Assembly (NCBI GenBank): GCA_017511685.1
Contig: JAFWJE010000011.1
Span: 1 to 38,734 of the forward strand
Length of the DNA stretch: 38,734 nt
From: Candidatus Saccharimonadota bacterium
GTDB lineage: Bacteria; Patescibacteriota; Saccharimonadia; Saccharimonadales; Saccharimonadaceae
Reading direction: 5' to 3'
Positions 21,865 through 30,223 of this stretch are shown here, one piece after another (the first letter of the stretch is position 1; every line of letters begins with the position of its first letter). The notes beneath the pieces were generated by a model that saw only the letters and a program-made list of their open reading frames with translations, had not been told where the DNA came from and ran no database searches. The translations under genes were made by a program, and so were the position numbers.

Positions 21865-22601
21865 TTTTCTGCTAATTTTGCGTCGATTTTTTCGCGGAGT
21901 AGCTTCAAAAACCCATCTTCGCCAGATATCTCCGACATGTCGATTCTTTCGCCATCAATATAGAATGACGGCGTGCCTGGAATATCTAGTGACTGACCTA
22001 GCCCCATATCGAAGTTAATCTTTTTCTTAACCTCGCTGCTGTTCATGTCGGATTTAAATTTTGCTACGTCGCCTGCTCCGTCTGATGCGGCGTTAAATAA
22101 ATCTACGAACAAATCAGTCCGTGTATCCCCGGATGCGCTGGCCCAGACTGATTGGTTGGCGAATAGTAAATCAGCGTATTCTTTCCAATAGCCTTGTAAG
22201 CCAGCTGCTTCAGCGGCGCTAGCTGCCGCGGTACCGTTTTGATGGTATGATAGTAAGAAGTTGCGATAAACCACTGCTAGTTTACCATCGTATTCTTCTA
22301 CGAGTTTGTTCACCCGCGGATTAGCCGTCGCACATCCAGAACACTGGTAGTCGGCATATTCAAACATCACTACTGGCGCATCGGCAGGGCCTTTGACATG
22401 GTCACCAATTCCGCCATTGTCTTCATTGGCTGGGATAATCGTGTCAATCAGCGCTACTTCACCGCCGGATGACTTGACGTATTTCTTAAAATCAATGCTA
22501 TCAAATAGCTTCCAAAACACAGCGGCACTAATCGTACCAAGCACAATTACGCCCACCACAATCGCGGTGATAATCGCTCCCCAGTTTCTCTCTTTACGCA
22601 T
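21861..22601 (-). CDS. DsbA-like thiol-disulfide protein, membrane-anchored
   Basis: The 246-aa protein has a signal-anchor (about 8-30) and an outside DsbA fold: VVMFEYADYQCSGCATANPRV with the redox pair C87-S-G-C90, a helical insertion (about 125-185), and DIPGTPSFYIDGERI with the cis-proline. The layout is that of Gram-positive BdbD-type oxidases that put disulfides into exported proteins. Exported proteins nearby with paired cysteines (12884-13441, 30224-31192) are possible clients. GGAGG lies 9 bases before the ATG. Confidence 0.88.
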   Translation of the reverse strand: MRKERNWGAIITAIVVGVIVLGTISAAVFWKLFDSIDFKKYVKSSGGEVALIDTIIPANEDNGGIGDHVKGPADAPVVMFEYADYQCSGCATANPRVNKLVEEYDGKLAVVYRNFLLSYHQNGTAAASAAEAAGLQGYWKEYADLLFANQSVWASASGDTRTDLFVDLFNAASDGAGDVAKFKSDMNSSEVKKKINFDMGLGQSLDIPGTPSFYIDGERIDMSEISGEDGFLKLLREKIDAKLAEN

Positions 22602-22633
22602 AGCTAAAATCCTCCAAAAATTAACAAATATGG

Positions 22634-22658
22634 TATAATATATATAATATCATACAAT
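22634..22658 (+). promoter_or_regulatory. AT-rich promoter region between dsbA-like and CBS genes
   Basis: Several plus-strand -10 candidates occur: TGG-TATAAT (to 22639), TATAAT (22643-22648) and TACAAT (22653-22658). On the minus strand TATTAT/TATATT boxes face the dsbA-like gene. Which is used cannot be told from sequence. Confidence 0.4.
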
Positions 22659-22671
22659 TTGGACAAAGACC

Positions 22672-23313
22672 ATGAGTAATTTCATGAAAAAGTTTACAAA
22701 GTGGGTGGATCCAAAATTAGAAAAATATCGCGAACCTAAGCCGCCAGTAAAGCAACCTCCTTATGTTCCAAAAAATCTAGAGGATTTTATCGGCGTGATG
22801 CGACGTGCACCTAAGGATGTTTTGACGGGTAAAGACCGTGCTCTTATTGCTGCTTGTATGAGTTTTTCTGATCGCACAGTCAGAGAAATTATGATGCCAC
22901 GTTCTGAAATTACTTTTGTTTACGAGCATGATTTTCTGGGACCTTTGATGCTGGATAGGCTTTACAAATCTGGCTCGTCACATTTTCCGGTTTTGTCCTC
23001 CGACGGCCACCAAGTACTTGGTCTCATCAGTACTGAAAAGCTGAATAGCCTGGAAATTAAAAACACCGATCGCGCCGCTCAATATATTGATAAAAAAGTC
23101 TATTATCTCCGGGCCGATTACACTTTGGAGCAAGCGATGGCTGCATTTCTTCGCACCAATTGTTTCTTTTTCATTGTCATTGACGAACGAGGTTTATTAG
23201 TCGGGCTTTTGACCTATAAGATGCTCGTTGCTAATCTTCTAGGTTATCTTCCACATGATGATTTCTACGACGATAGTAGTATCTCTGCCGTCATTAAACG
23301 CGCTAAGTCTTAA
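22672..23313 (+). CDS. CBS-pair protein, HlyC/CorC-like without membrane domain
   Basis: CBS pairs bind adenosine ligands and regulate attached domains. The 213-aa protein has a basic, proline-rich N-terminus (KPPVKQPPYVPK), then FSDRTVREIMMPRSEITFVYE, the exact entry of CBS domains in HlyC/CorC-type transport regulators, two CBS motifs (about 70-125 and 135-190) and a short tail. The DUF21 membrane domain and the C-terminal CorC_HlyC domain are missing. The start has no good Shine-Dalgarno. Codons are rich in C and T, as in aspS next door, unlike most of the window. Confidence 0.78.
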   Translation: MSNFMKKFTKWVDPKLEKYREPKPPVKQPPYVPKNLEDFIGVMRRAPKDVLTGKDRALIAACMSFSDRTVREIMMPRSEITFVYEHDFLGPLMLDRLYKSGSSHFPVLSSDGHQVLGLISTEKLNSLEIKNTDRAAQYIDKKVYYLRADYTLEQAMAAFLRTNCFFFIVIDERGLLVGLLTYKMLVANLLGYLPHDDFYDDSSISAVIKRAKS

Positions 23314-23321
23314 CTAAAGTA

Positions 23322-23330
23322 TGGTATAAT
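23322..23330 (+). promoter_or_regulatory. Extended -10 box of aspS
   Basis: TGG-TATAAT, 7 bases before the ATG at 23338 and shortly after the CBS gene stop. Confidence 0.7.
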
Positions 23331-23337
23331 ATAAGGT

Positions 23338-25104
23338 ATGCGAATTTTATCTACAGATGCTAAAAACTACTTAAAAAAATCCATTACCGTTTCTGGTTGG
23401 GTTAATTCTCGTCGCGACCATGGCGGTTTGATTTTTATTGATTTGAGAGATCACCAGGGTATTTTGCAGCTAGTCATCACTCCGGACACCAAAGATGCTT
23501 TTGGCTTAGCTGAGACTTTGCGCGATGAGTTTGTAATCACTGCTACAGGTACGATGCGTGAACGTGCGCCTGAGCTAAAGAACCCTAACATCGAGACTGG
23601 CGACGTTGAGCTGGTTGTAGAGAGTTTGACACTTCTGAATAAATCTGACCCGCTACCGGTCAACACGCACGATGATGGTCCGGAGTCCGGAGAAGATTTG
23701 CGTCTGAAATATCGCTACCTTGACCTCCGTCGTCCATCAATGCAGCATCTTTTAAAGCGCCGCTCCGATTTTTACCAGTATCTCCGCGCCTACATGACTC
23801 GCAATGATTTTACCGAAATCACCACGCCGATTCTGGCGAACTCCTCGCCGGAAGGTGCCCGCGATTTCTTAGTGCCGTCTCGCCTTCATCCTGGCAGATT
23901 CTACGCTCTTCCGCAGGCCCCGCAGCAGTTCAAGCAGCTTTTGATGGTTGGTGGCGTTCCGCGCTATTTCCAGATTGCTCCATGCTTCCGCGATGAGGAC
24001 CCACGGGCTGATCGGCTTTATGGCGATTTTTACCAGCTGGATCTTGAGATGGCCTTTGTCGATGACGGCGAAACTATCCGGACTACTATGGAACCGCTGA
24101 TTAAAAATCTCGTGACTGACTTTGCTGGCAAGACTTTGCAGCAAGAGACTATCCCGCGCATTACATTTGATGAAGCTATGAATACTTATGGTACCGACAA
24201 GCCAGATTTACGTTACGACATGAGACTAGTTGAACTTACCGACGCGCTGAAGGATACTGATTTTAAGGTGTTTAAGGCTCCTTGCGTGAAGGCTATTTGC
24301 GTGAAGGGCGGCGCCAGTTTATCGCGCTCCCAGATTGACAACTTTACCGATTTGGCTCGCAAAAATGGTGCTGGTGGTCTCGCCTACATTTTGTACGAAA
24401 ACAATGAGGCTAAATCGCCAATTGCTAAGTTTTTGAAACCGTCCGAGCTGGATGCTATTAAGAAAGAAACTAAGGCGGAGGATGGCGATGCTGTATTCTT
24501 TGGCGCCGACACTAGGGAGAAAGTCAACAAGGTCCTAGGGGTGCTCCGTATTGCCTTTGCCGACCATTTTGGCCTAAAGGACGATTCTAAAGTCGCGCTG
24601 TGTTGGGTCGTGGACTTTCCGTTCTACGAATGGGACGAGAATAACAATAAATTGGACTTTTGCCACAACCCGTTTTCTATGCCGAAGGGTGGCCTAGAGG
24701 CGTTGAATGCCGCTAAGACCGATGCAGAAAAGTTGGCCATTTCTGCCGACCAATACGATATGGTGATGAACGGCTACGAAATTTGTTCTGGTGCTGTCCG
24801 CAACCACAGCCCAGAAATTATGTACAAAGCCTTTGAGATTTTAGGCTATGATAAGTCCGAAGTGGAAAAACGTTTTGGCGGTATGCTCACCGCATTTAAA
24901 TTTGGTGCGCCTCCACATGCAGGTTGCGCTTTTGGCCTAGAGAGAATTTTCATGGTCTTGACGGATGCTAAAAATATCCGCGATATCGTGGCTTTTCCTA
25001 AGAATGGATCTGGCATTGATCTAATGATGGATTCTCCATCCATGGTAGACGACATCCAACTCGAAGAATCACATATCACCGTGATTGACGATGACACTGA
25101 TTAG
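23338..25104 (+). CDS. aspS: Aspartyl-tRNA synthetase
   Basis: This class II synthetase charges tRNA-Asp. The 588-aa protein is bacterial type: an N-terminal OB anticodon domain (VSGWVNSRRDHGGLIFIDLRDHQG), motif 2 (YFQIAPCFRDEDPRADR), a GAD insertion (about 285-415, with SLSRSQIDNFTDLARKNGAGGLAYI), and motif 3 GAPPHAGCAFGLERI near the end. Whether it also charges tRNA-Asn cannot be told without gatCAB and asnS context. It is leaderless by the -10 position. Third codon positions are pyrimidine-rich compared with neighbours such as uppP, suggesting a different history. Confidence 0.97.
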   Translation: MRILSTDAKNYLKKSITVSGWVNSRRDHGGLIFIDLRDHQGILQLVITPDTKDAFGLAETLRDEFVITATGTMRERAPELKNPNIETGDVELVVESLTLLNKSDPLPVNTHDDGPESGEDLRLKYRYLDLRRPSMQHLLKRRSDFYQYLRAYMTRNDFTEITTPILANSSPEGARDFLVPSRLHPGRFYALPQAPQQFKQLLMVGGVPRYFQIAPCFRDEDPRADRLYGDFYQLDLEMAFVDDGETIRTTMEPLIKNLVTDFAGKTLQQETIPRITFDEAMNTYGTDKPDLRYDMRLVELTDALKDTDFKVFKAPCVKAICVKGGASLSRSQIDNFTDLARKNGAGGLAYILYENNEAKSPIAKFLKPSELDAIKKETKAEDGDAVFFGADTREKVNKVLGVLRIAFADHFGLKDDSKVALCWVVDFPFYEWDENNNKLDFCHNPFSMPKGGLEALNAAKTDAEKLAISADQYDMVMNGYEICSGAVRNHSPEIMYKAFEILGYDKSEVEKRFGGMLTAFKFGAPPHAGCAFGLERIFMVLTDAKNIRDIVAFPKNGSGIDLMMDSPSMVDDIQLEESHITVIDDDTD

Positions 25105-25106
25105 TG

Positions 25107-25112
25107 TATAAT
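25107..25112 (+). promoter_or_regulatory. -10 box of uppP
   Basis: TATAAT two bases after the aspS stop and 6 bases before the ATG at 25119. Confidence 0.65.
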
Positions 25113-25118
25113 GATATT

Positions 25119-25922
25119 ATGGTTTTATGGATTGCTATTATTCTGGGCCTAATACAAGGTTTGACGGAGTTTATTCCGGTTTCTTCGTCGGGGCATCTGG
25201 AGATTTTTCAGCAACTTTTAGGGTCGCGCCCGGAAGATTTTCACTATTTCTTAGAGCTAATTAATTTCGGAACACTACTGGCGCTTTTAATTTATTACCG
25301 CAAGCGGATTGCGAAAATTATTGGCGATGTGTTTGTGCGGAAAAATTATCGGCTGTTTGTCAATGTAGTGATTACTTGTATTCCGGCTGGAGTGGCTGGA
25401 CTTTTACTGTCTGACTTTATTGAAGGAAATGGTTTTTTCTCTTCCCTTTATACCATCGCTATAGCGATGGGCGTGGTGGGGCTTTTGATGATTTTCTCAG
25501 ATTTCCTACCAAAAAAATCTGAGCTTAAGGACGAAAACTCTTTGACGCCGGGGCGGGCGCTAGGTATTGGCTTAGCGCAAGTTTTGGCGTTGATACCGGG
25601 AGTATCACGCTCTGGTTCGACTATCTTGGCGGGTCGGGCCGTGGGTCTTAATGCCAAATCGGCAGCAGATTATTCATTCTTAGTGTCAATACCTTTAATG
25701 TTGGCGGTATGCGGCAAGACTTTATTATCGTCATCAACGCGTGCATATTTAGTTTCTAATATCGGCACGTTGGCAATAGCAAACTTAGTGGCATTTGTAT
25801 CTGGCCTAGCCGCGATTTACTTTGTGATGAAGTACTTGAAAAAGTCCGAGTCACTTAAGGCGTTTGGTTTTTACCGCGTGATTGTGGCGCTGGTAGTATT
25901 AATTGTAATGTTGGTACAATAA
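25119..25922 (+). CDS. uppP: Undecaprenyl-diphosphatase UppP (BacA)
   Basis: UppP recycles the undecaprenyl carrier used for peptidoglycan and other envelope polymers and confers bacitracin tolerance. The 267-aa membrane protein has both active-site regions: GLTEFIPVSSSGHLEIF (Glu17, Ser22-24, His26) and LIPGVSRSGSTILAGRAVGL (about 160-180), with seven to eight helices. An ATG 15 bases upstream is in frame, but 25119 is preferred because TATAAT ends 6 bases before it. A strong bidirectional terminator follows. Confidence 0.93.
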   Translation: MVLWIAIILGLIQGLTEFIPVSSSGHLEIFQQLLGSRPEDFHYFLELINFGTLLALLIYYRKRIAKIIGDVFVRKNYRLFVNVVITCIPAGVAGLLLSDFIEGNGFFSSLYTIAIAMGVVGLLMIFSDFLPKKSELKDENSLTPGRALGIGLAQVLALIPGVSRSGSTILAGRAVGLNAKSAADYSFLVSIPLMLAVCGKTLLSSSTRAYLVSNIGTLAIANLVAFVSGLAAIYFVMKYLKKSESLKAFGFYRVIVALVVLIVMLVQ

Positions 25923-25937
25923 TAAATATCTCCAAGA

Positions 25938-25976
25938 AATTATAAATACCGCCACTTTGGCGCGGTATTTATAATT
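25938..25976. terminator. Bidirectional terminator between uppP and yebC
   Basis: AATTATAAATACCGC (25938-25952) pairs perfectly over 15 bp with GCGGTATTTATAATT (25962-25976) around a 9-base loop. The A/T-rich outer arms supply U-runs on both strands, fitting the convergent genes. Confidence 0.8.
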
Positions 25977-26002
25977 AGATTGTGGCTGGCGTAGCGGTAT
26001 GC

Positions 26003-26704
26003 CTAGCCGAGGTTGGTGTGGACGGCGGTAACATCATCGAGATCATCAATGGCGTCAAGGAGTTTTTCGGCTTTTTCTAGATCTTCACCGTCAAGCTCAA
26101 TAGTGGTAGTAGGAACATATTTTAGCTCAGCGGAAGTGACATTCATGCCGGCATCGACCAGGGCGGTGCGGATTTTCATTAAATCGGATGGAGCGGTGGT
26201 GATTTCCGTGCCATCATCTTCTTCGATAACGTCCTCAGCTCCAGCATCAAGAGCAATCATCATAGGATCGTCGCCTTTATCGGTAATGAAAATGACGCCT
26301 TTTCGTTCAAATTGGAACATAACACTGCCAGGGTCAGCCATACGACCGCCGTTTTTAGTAAGAGCATTCCTGACATCAGGCATAGTACGGTTTTTATTAT
26401 CGGTAGCAACCTCAATGATGATGCCGATGCCGCCGGGACCATAGGCTTCATAAACCTCCTCCACTAAGGCCGCGGCTTCTTTAGATTGAACACGAGCAAT
26501 AGCGCGCTCAATGTTGGCTTTTGGCATATTGGCAAGACGAGCTTTTTCTAGAACCATAGCAAGAGATGGGTTCATGGCAGGGTCGGTGCCACTCCTTGCG
26601 GCGATAGCGATTTGATTGCCTATTTTGGTGAACAAGGCGCCGCGTTTTGCATCAACGACGGCTTTTTGGCGCTTAGTGGTGGCCCATTTGCTATGTCCTG
26701 ACAT
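26003..26704 (-). CDS. yebC: YebC/PmpR-family protein
   Basis: Members act as transcription regulators, or, as shown more recently for some, ease ribosome stalling at proline stretches. The 233-aa protein has the complete signature: SGHSKWATTKRQKAVVDAKRGALFTKI at the start, YEAYGPGGIGIIIEVATDNKNRT, and NGGRMADPGSVMFQFERKG. The length is slightly below 240. AGGAG lies 6 bases before the ATG and an extended -10 (TGG-TATAAT) at 26740-26732 gives a leader of about 20 bases. Confidence 0.94.
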   Translation of the reverse strand: MSGHSKWATTKRQKAVVDAKRGALFTKIGNQIAIAARSGTDPAMNPSLAMVLEKARLANMPKANIERAIARVQSKEAAALVEEVYEAYGPGGIGIIIEVATDNKNRTMPDVRNALTKNGGRMADPGSVMFQFERKGVIFITDKGDDPMMIALDAGAEDVIEEDDGTEITTAPSDLMKIRTALVDAGMNVTSAELKYVPTTTIELDGEDLEKAEKLLDAIDDLDDVTAVHTNLG

Positions 26705-26731
26705 AATATTCTCCTGATAATACTTTGCTAC

Positions 26732-26740
26732 ATTATACCA
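26732..26740 (-). promoter_or_regulatory. Extended -10 box of yebC
   Basis: TGG-TATAAT on the minus strand. The start is expected near 26725, with AGGAG in the leader. Confidence 0.65.
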
Positions 26741-26826
26741 GAAAATCTGTAATAAAACAAGAAAGCGAACCGTCTGTGGCCGGATTGTTTTGTATTATAG
26801 CACAGATGCGCCTGAAAGTCAATATG

Positions 26827-27747
26827 CTAATGCTTTTTGGCGGAAGCATGGTGGCGGAAAATGAGGTAGGCGGCGAGACCGACGATAAAGACGCCAACTG
26901 CGGCGAAAATGACGATGACGCTGGTGGTGAGAGAATCTTTAGAAATAGAAATCGCACCGAGACGAGAAAGACTAATAATGTTAGCGTCTGGGGCTTCGGA
27001 GAGAGCTCCAAGTGGCTGAGTATATTCACCGGATTCATCAGTGTCTGTAGCTGAATCTTGAGCAAGGCCAAGGCCTTTGGCTAGAGCGAGGTCTTCTTCG
27101 GCCGTAGAAGTAACAGTGCCTAGTGGATTATATTCTGTAGTGGTTGAACTGGTGGTGATACTAGTGTCGCCACTTTTAGTCTCAGTAACGTAAGCAACCA
27201 CATCGTCGACTAGGCCATCGTCGGTAGTCATATCAACATTATAGCGGAAATAAATAGTATCAGTGTTAGAGCCGGCGGTGCCAACATAGAGATTATTTTC
27301 GAGCTTGGAGCCTTCATTACTATTGCTACTTGGCTCGGAAATATCAACCGGAGTCCAAGAATTAATATCATCTGGATTATAAGTATATTCTAGAGAATCA
27401 GAATCTAGCGGGATGAAGCCGTTGTTTTCATTGCCGTTAATATAAGAAGCAAGATGAGTGACAGAAAGTGATTCTGTCTCGGAATTGTTTTTAAGAGAAG
27501 TGACATATTCAACATAATCATCGTTAATGGTATGAGAGGAGACTTCGCTTTGGACTGAAGATTTTTCACTATAATTGTTCCAGGCCTCGGGAACACCGTT
27601 TTTATTGGCAAGGATATTGGCTTCGACTACAGAAGCAATATTAGTAATAGAAAAAGTCGTAACGCCAGCAACGGCGACGAAAACCACTAGCAAAATGGCG
27701 GTAAATATACCAGTAATCTTGCTAGCTTTTGATTTAGTAGCACTCAT
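26827..27747 (-). CDS. Two-helix surface protein with Ser/Thr/Asp-rich ectodomain
   Basis: Not recognised. The 306-aa protein has an N-terminal anchor (about 12-34), a 240-residue outside domain rich in Ser, Thr, Asp and Asn (for example ETKSGDTSITTSSTTTEYN), and a C-terminal membrane helix (about 276-298) followed by a basic HHASAKKH tail. The ectodomain would be tethered at both ends. The first 130 residues look folded (alternating strands), the rest like a stalk. TAAAAT ends 6 bases before the ATG. Confidence 0.7.
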   Translation of the reverse strand: MSATKSKASKITGIFTAILLVVFVAVAGVTTFSITNIASVVEANILANKNGVPEAWNNYSEKSSVQSEVSSHTINDDYVEYVTSLKNNSETESLSVTHLASYINGNENNGFIPLDSDSLEYTYNPDDINSWTPVDISEPSSNSNEGSKLENNLYVGTAGSNTDTIYFRYNVDMTTDDGLVDDVVAYVTETKSGDTSITTSSTTTEYNPLGTVTSTAEEDLALAKGLGLAQDSATDTDESGEYTQPLGALSEAPDANIISLSRLGAISISKDSLTTSVIVIFAAVGVFIVGLAAYLIFRHHASAKKH

Positions 27748-27753
27748 ACTTAT

Positions 27754-27759
27754 ATTTTA
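27754..27759 (-). promoter_or_regulatory. -10 box of the two-helix surface protein
   Basis: TAAAAT on the minus strand, overlapping the stop codon of the upstream TVP38-family gene and ending 6 bases before the ATG. Confidence 0.55.
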
Positions 27760-28581
27760 AAGCTTTTTCTGTTTTTTAGCAATAGAGTTATCGAGTTTAC
27801 CATTATCTTTTAAGTCTTTTCGCATATTTTCATGGATTTTATGGCGGTTTTTAGTGCGATATTCACGACTTAAAAGGTGCATAATGTTTTCCTGTTGCCA
27901 GTAAATGACGCCGAGAAGCGCAACCGTGACGGCAACGATGACGAATACGAGCGTGAGGTTGCCGTCAGATAACCCCATGCCGACGTAATTGTTGACAACG
28001 ACGGCCGGAAGGCGGCCAAGGGCGAAAATGATGATGAGTTTTTTTAGCGGTACGTCGGTGAGGCCGGCGATGTAGCAGACAGCATCATCTGGCAATCCGG
28101 GGATGAGGAATATTAAGAAAAGCAGCGGGCCGGCGCGACGATTAGCGATAAAGTCTAGCTTATCAAGCTGGTCTTTTTTGATAACTTTCTCGACAAGGCG
28201 GCGACCAAACTTGCGTGAGAGCCAGAACACGCCGGTGGCACCGATGGTGGCACCGATGGTGGTATAGAGTATGCCCCACCAGCCGAATAGGAAACCGCCA
28301 ATACCGCCAACGAGATTGCCAGGAATCGGAGCAACGACGGTCTGGAGGATTTGGAGCAAAATGAAAGCTAGCGGGCCAAAGACGCCGAGGCTGTTTACAA
28401 ACTCTATCATCTGGTCACGATTATCAAAAAGGCTGGTAAGCGGGCCATGGGCGGCGATATCCCAAACAATGTAGCCGATTAGCACAGCGATGATGAAAAG
28501 CACAAGCGCAATTTCTAGCTTGGTTTTTAAGCTGAGATTTTTTAGAAACTTTCGCGGTTTGTCGGCTTTTATTTTTGACAT
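27757..28581 (-). CDS. TVP38/TMEM64-family (VTT domain) membrane protein
   Basis: VTT-domain proteins (DedA and TMEM64 relatives) include lipid scramblases and polyprenyl-phosphate flippases. The 274-aa protein has a basic cytoplasmic start, a first helix (about 25-46), and the VTT core: FILLQILQTVVAPIPGNLVGGIGGFLFGWWG, then ATGVFWLSRKFGRR, then FLIFLIPGLPDDAVCYIAGLTDVPLKKLII, the family hallmark with re-entrant prolines. A long basic tail (about 235-274) follows. It could recycle lipid carriers together with uppP. Confidence 0.85.
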   Translation of the reverse strand: MSKIKADKPRKFLKNLSLKTKLEIALVLFIIAVLIGYIVWDIAAHGPLTSLFDNRDQMIEFVNSLGVFGPLAFILLQILQTVVAPIPGNLVGGIGGFLFGWWGILYTTIGATIGATGVFWLSRKFGRRLVEKVIKKDQLDKLDFIANRRAGPLLFLIFLIPGLPDDAVCYIAGLTDVPLKKLIIIFALGRLPAVVVNNYVGMGLSDGNLTLVFVIVAVTVALLGVIYWQQENIMHLLSREYRTKNRHKIHENMRKDLKDNGKLDNSIAKKQKKL

Positions 28582-28591
28582 ACTATTACAT

Positions 28592-28597
28592 ATTATA
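28592..28597 (-). promoter_or_regulatory. -10 box of the TVP38-family gene
   Basis: TATAAT on the minus strand, 10 bases before the ATG, leaving a leader of at most 3 or 4 bases. It lies just past the rny stop. Confidence 0.55.
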
Positions 28598-28604
28598 TGT
28601 GGCG

Positions 28605-30122
28605 TTATTTAGCATATTCAATGGCGCGGGTTTCTCTGATGACGTTGACCTTGATGACGCCAGGATAGCTCATGGTAGCCTCAATCTTATTAGCGATATC
28701 GCGAGCAAGTTTCAAGGCGGTGAGATCGTCAATCTGCTTTGGCTCGACAATCACACGGACTTCGCGACCAGCGGAAATAGCATAAGCCTTGTCGATGCCT
28801 GGGAAGGAGGTGGCGATGTTTTCAAGGTCGCGCATACGTTCAGCGAAGTTCTCGGCGGAAATGTTGCGTGCGCCCGGACGAGCAGCGGAGATAGCGTCGC
28901 AGATTTTGACAATGACGGCTTCTGGAGTGGTAGGCTCGATGTCGTCGTGGTGAGCAGCGATAGCATGAACGATTTCGTCAGACATACCGTATTTTTTGGC
29001 GAGCTCGGCGCCGATGTCGGCGTGCTTGCCTTCAATTTTGTGAGTAACGGCCTTGCCAATGTCGTGCATCAAAGTAGCAGTCTTGGCGATGCGTTTGTCG
29101 GCGCCAATTTCCTCGGCAATCATGCCAGCCATGTGGGCCATTTCGACGGAATGTAGTAAGACATTTTGGCCGTAGCTAGTACGGAACTTTAATTCACCTA
29201 AAAGATGAACTAGCTCACGCGGAATACCAACAAGACCAACTTCACGGACGGCGTCCTCACCGGCGCGAACGACTTCTTTTTCGATTTCCTTTTCACCCTT
29301 GGCGACGGCTTCTTCGATGCTGGAAGGATTGATGCGGCCGTCTTTCATCAAGCGCTCCAAAGCATAGCGAGCGACTTGGCGGCGGATAGGGTCAAAGCTA
29401 GAAAGAACCACCATGCCTGGGGTATCGTCAACCATAATATCAACACCAGTGGCGCGTTGGAGAGCCTGAATATTGCGGCCCTCTTTGCCGATAATGCGAC
29501 CTTTCATTTCGTCGTCTGGGAGTTTAAGTGCAGTGATGGTGCGGTCAGCGGTGACCTCAGAACTCATGCGCTCCATAGCGGTGAGGAGGATAGCTTGTGC
29601 AGTCTCATCAACGTCGTGCTTGATTTCCTTTTGCTCTTTGGCGACTAAATTAGTGAGGTCTTGCTTAATGTCGTTTTCGGTCATTTTCATGAGCTTTTCT
29701 TTAGCGTCTTGCTTAGAGAGACCGGCGATTTTTTCCAGCTTTTCGTGTTGTTTGTCACGAATTTCACGGATTTCGCCCTTTAAGCCTTCAATTTCTTTTT
29801 CCTGCTTGGCGAGGCGCTCAGTCTTTTTCTCGATTTGGTCGAGCTTGCCGTCTAAGACAGTTTCACGCTCAGCAAGGCGGTTTTCGGTGCGCTTCCATTC
29901 TTTGCGACGTTCGTTTTCCTCTTCTTTGGACTGCTCGGCGATGTCAGCAGCTTCTTTTCTGGCTTTAGAAACGATGTCTGAAGCTTCGTTTTTGGCTTTT
30001 CTGACTAAATCATCGGCTTTGTTTTTGCCGCCTTTTTCATTCTTTTTGTTATATGCAAAAACCGAACCAGCACCGGCACCTAGGCCTAGCACTGCGGCTA
30101 TTACAATTATGGCTATTTCCAT
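28605..30122 (-). CDS. rny: Ribonuclease Y
   Basis: RNase Y is the membrane-bound endonuclease that starts mRNA decay. The 505-aa protein has an N-terminal membrane anchor (about 2-23), a long charged coiled coil (about 30-190), a KH domain (GRIIGKEGRNIQALQRATGVDIMVDD), and the HD domain with HSVEMAHMAG and TATLMHDIGKAV. The C-terminus ends MSYPGVIKVNVIRETRAIEYAK as in the family. AAAGG precedes the ATG. The predicted leader of about 75 bases holds a stable hairpin (30141-30163), unusual in this window of leaderless genes and suggestive of autoregulation. Confidence 0.96.
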   Translation of the reverse strand: MEIAIIVIAAVLGLGAGAGSVFAYNKKNEKGGKNKADDLVRKAKNEASDIVSKARKEAADIAEQSKEEENERRKEWKRTENRLAERETVLDGKLDQIEKKTERLAKQEKEIEGLKGEIREIRDKQHEKLEKIAGLSKQDAKEKLMKMTENDIKQDLTNLVAKEQKEIKHDVDETAQAILLTAMERMSSEVTADRTITALKLPDDEMKGRIIGKEGRNIQALQRATGVDIMVDDTPGMVVLSSFDPIRRQVARYALERLMKDGRINPSSIEEAVAKGEKEIEKEVVRAGEDAVREVGLVGIPRELVHLLGELKFRTSYGQNVLLHSVEMAHMAGMIAEEIGADKRIAKTATLMHDIGKAVTHKIEGKHADIGAELAKKYGMSDEIVHAIAAHHDDIEPTTPEAVIVKICDAISAARPGARNISAENFAERMRDLENIATSFPGIDKAYAISAGREVRVIVEPKQIDDLTALKLARDIANKIEATMSYPGVIKVNVIRETRAIEYAK

Positions 30123-30140
30123 AATATACCTTTCTGTTTT

Positions 30141-30163
30141 GCTAGTATTTTCCTGATACTAGC
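30141..30163 (-). promoter_or_regulatory. Hairpin in the rny 5' leader
   Basis: GCTAGTAT and ATACTAGC form a perfect 8-bp stem with a 7-base loop, 18 bases upstream of the ATG and just before the ribosome site. No U-run follows on the minus strand, so it is not a terminator. Confidence 0.6.
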
Positions 30164-30203
30164 GGGTTAACATGATAATATAAATTAATAAATTTCCGTC
30201 TTT

Positions 30204-30209
30204 ATTATA
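30204..30209 (-). promoter_or_regulatory. Extended -10 box of rny
   Basis: TGC-TATAAT on the minus strand. The start is expected near 30197. Confidence 0.6.
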
Positions 30210-30223
30210 GCACAAAAGTGGCT

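Noticed and set aside
28575-29156. 193-codon plus-strand frame opposite rny
   Set aside because: It is a shadow of the HD and KH coding region of rny; composition follows the opposite strand.
29473-30156. 227-codon plus-strand frame opposite the rny coiled coil
   Set aside because: It is a Ser/Leu-rich mirror of Lys/Glu-rich codons, the usual artefact opposite a coiled coil.
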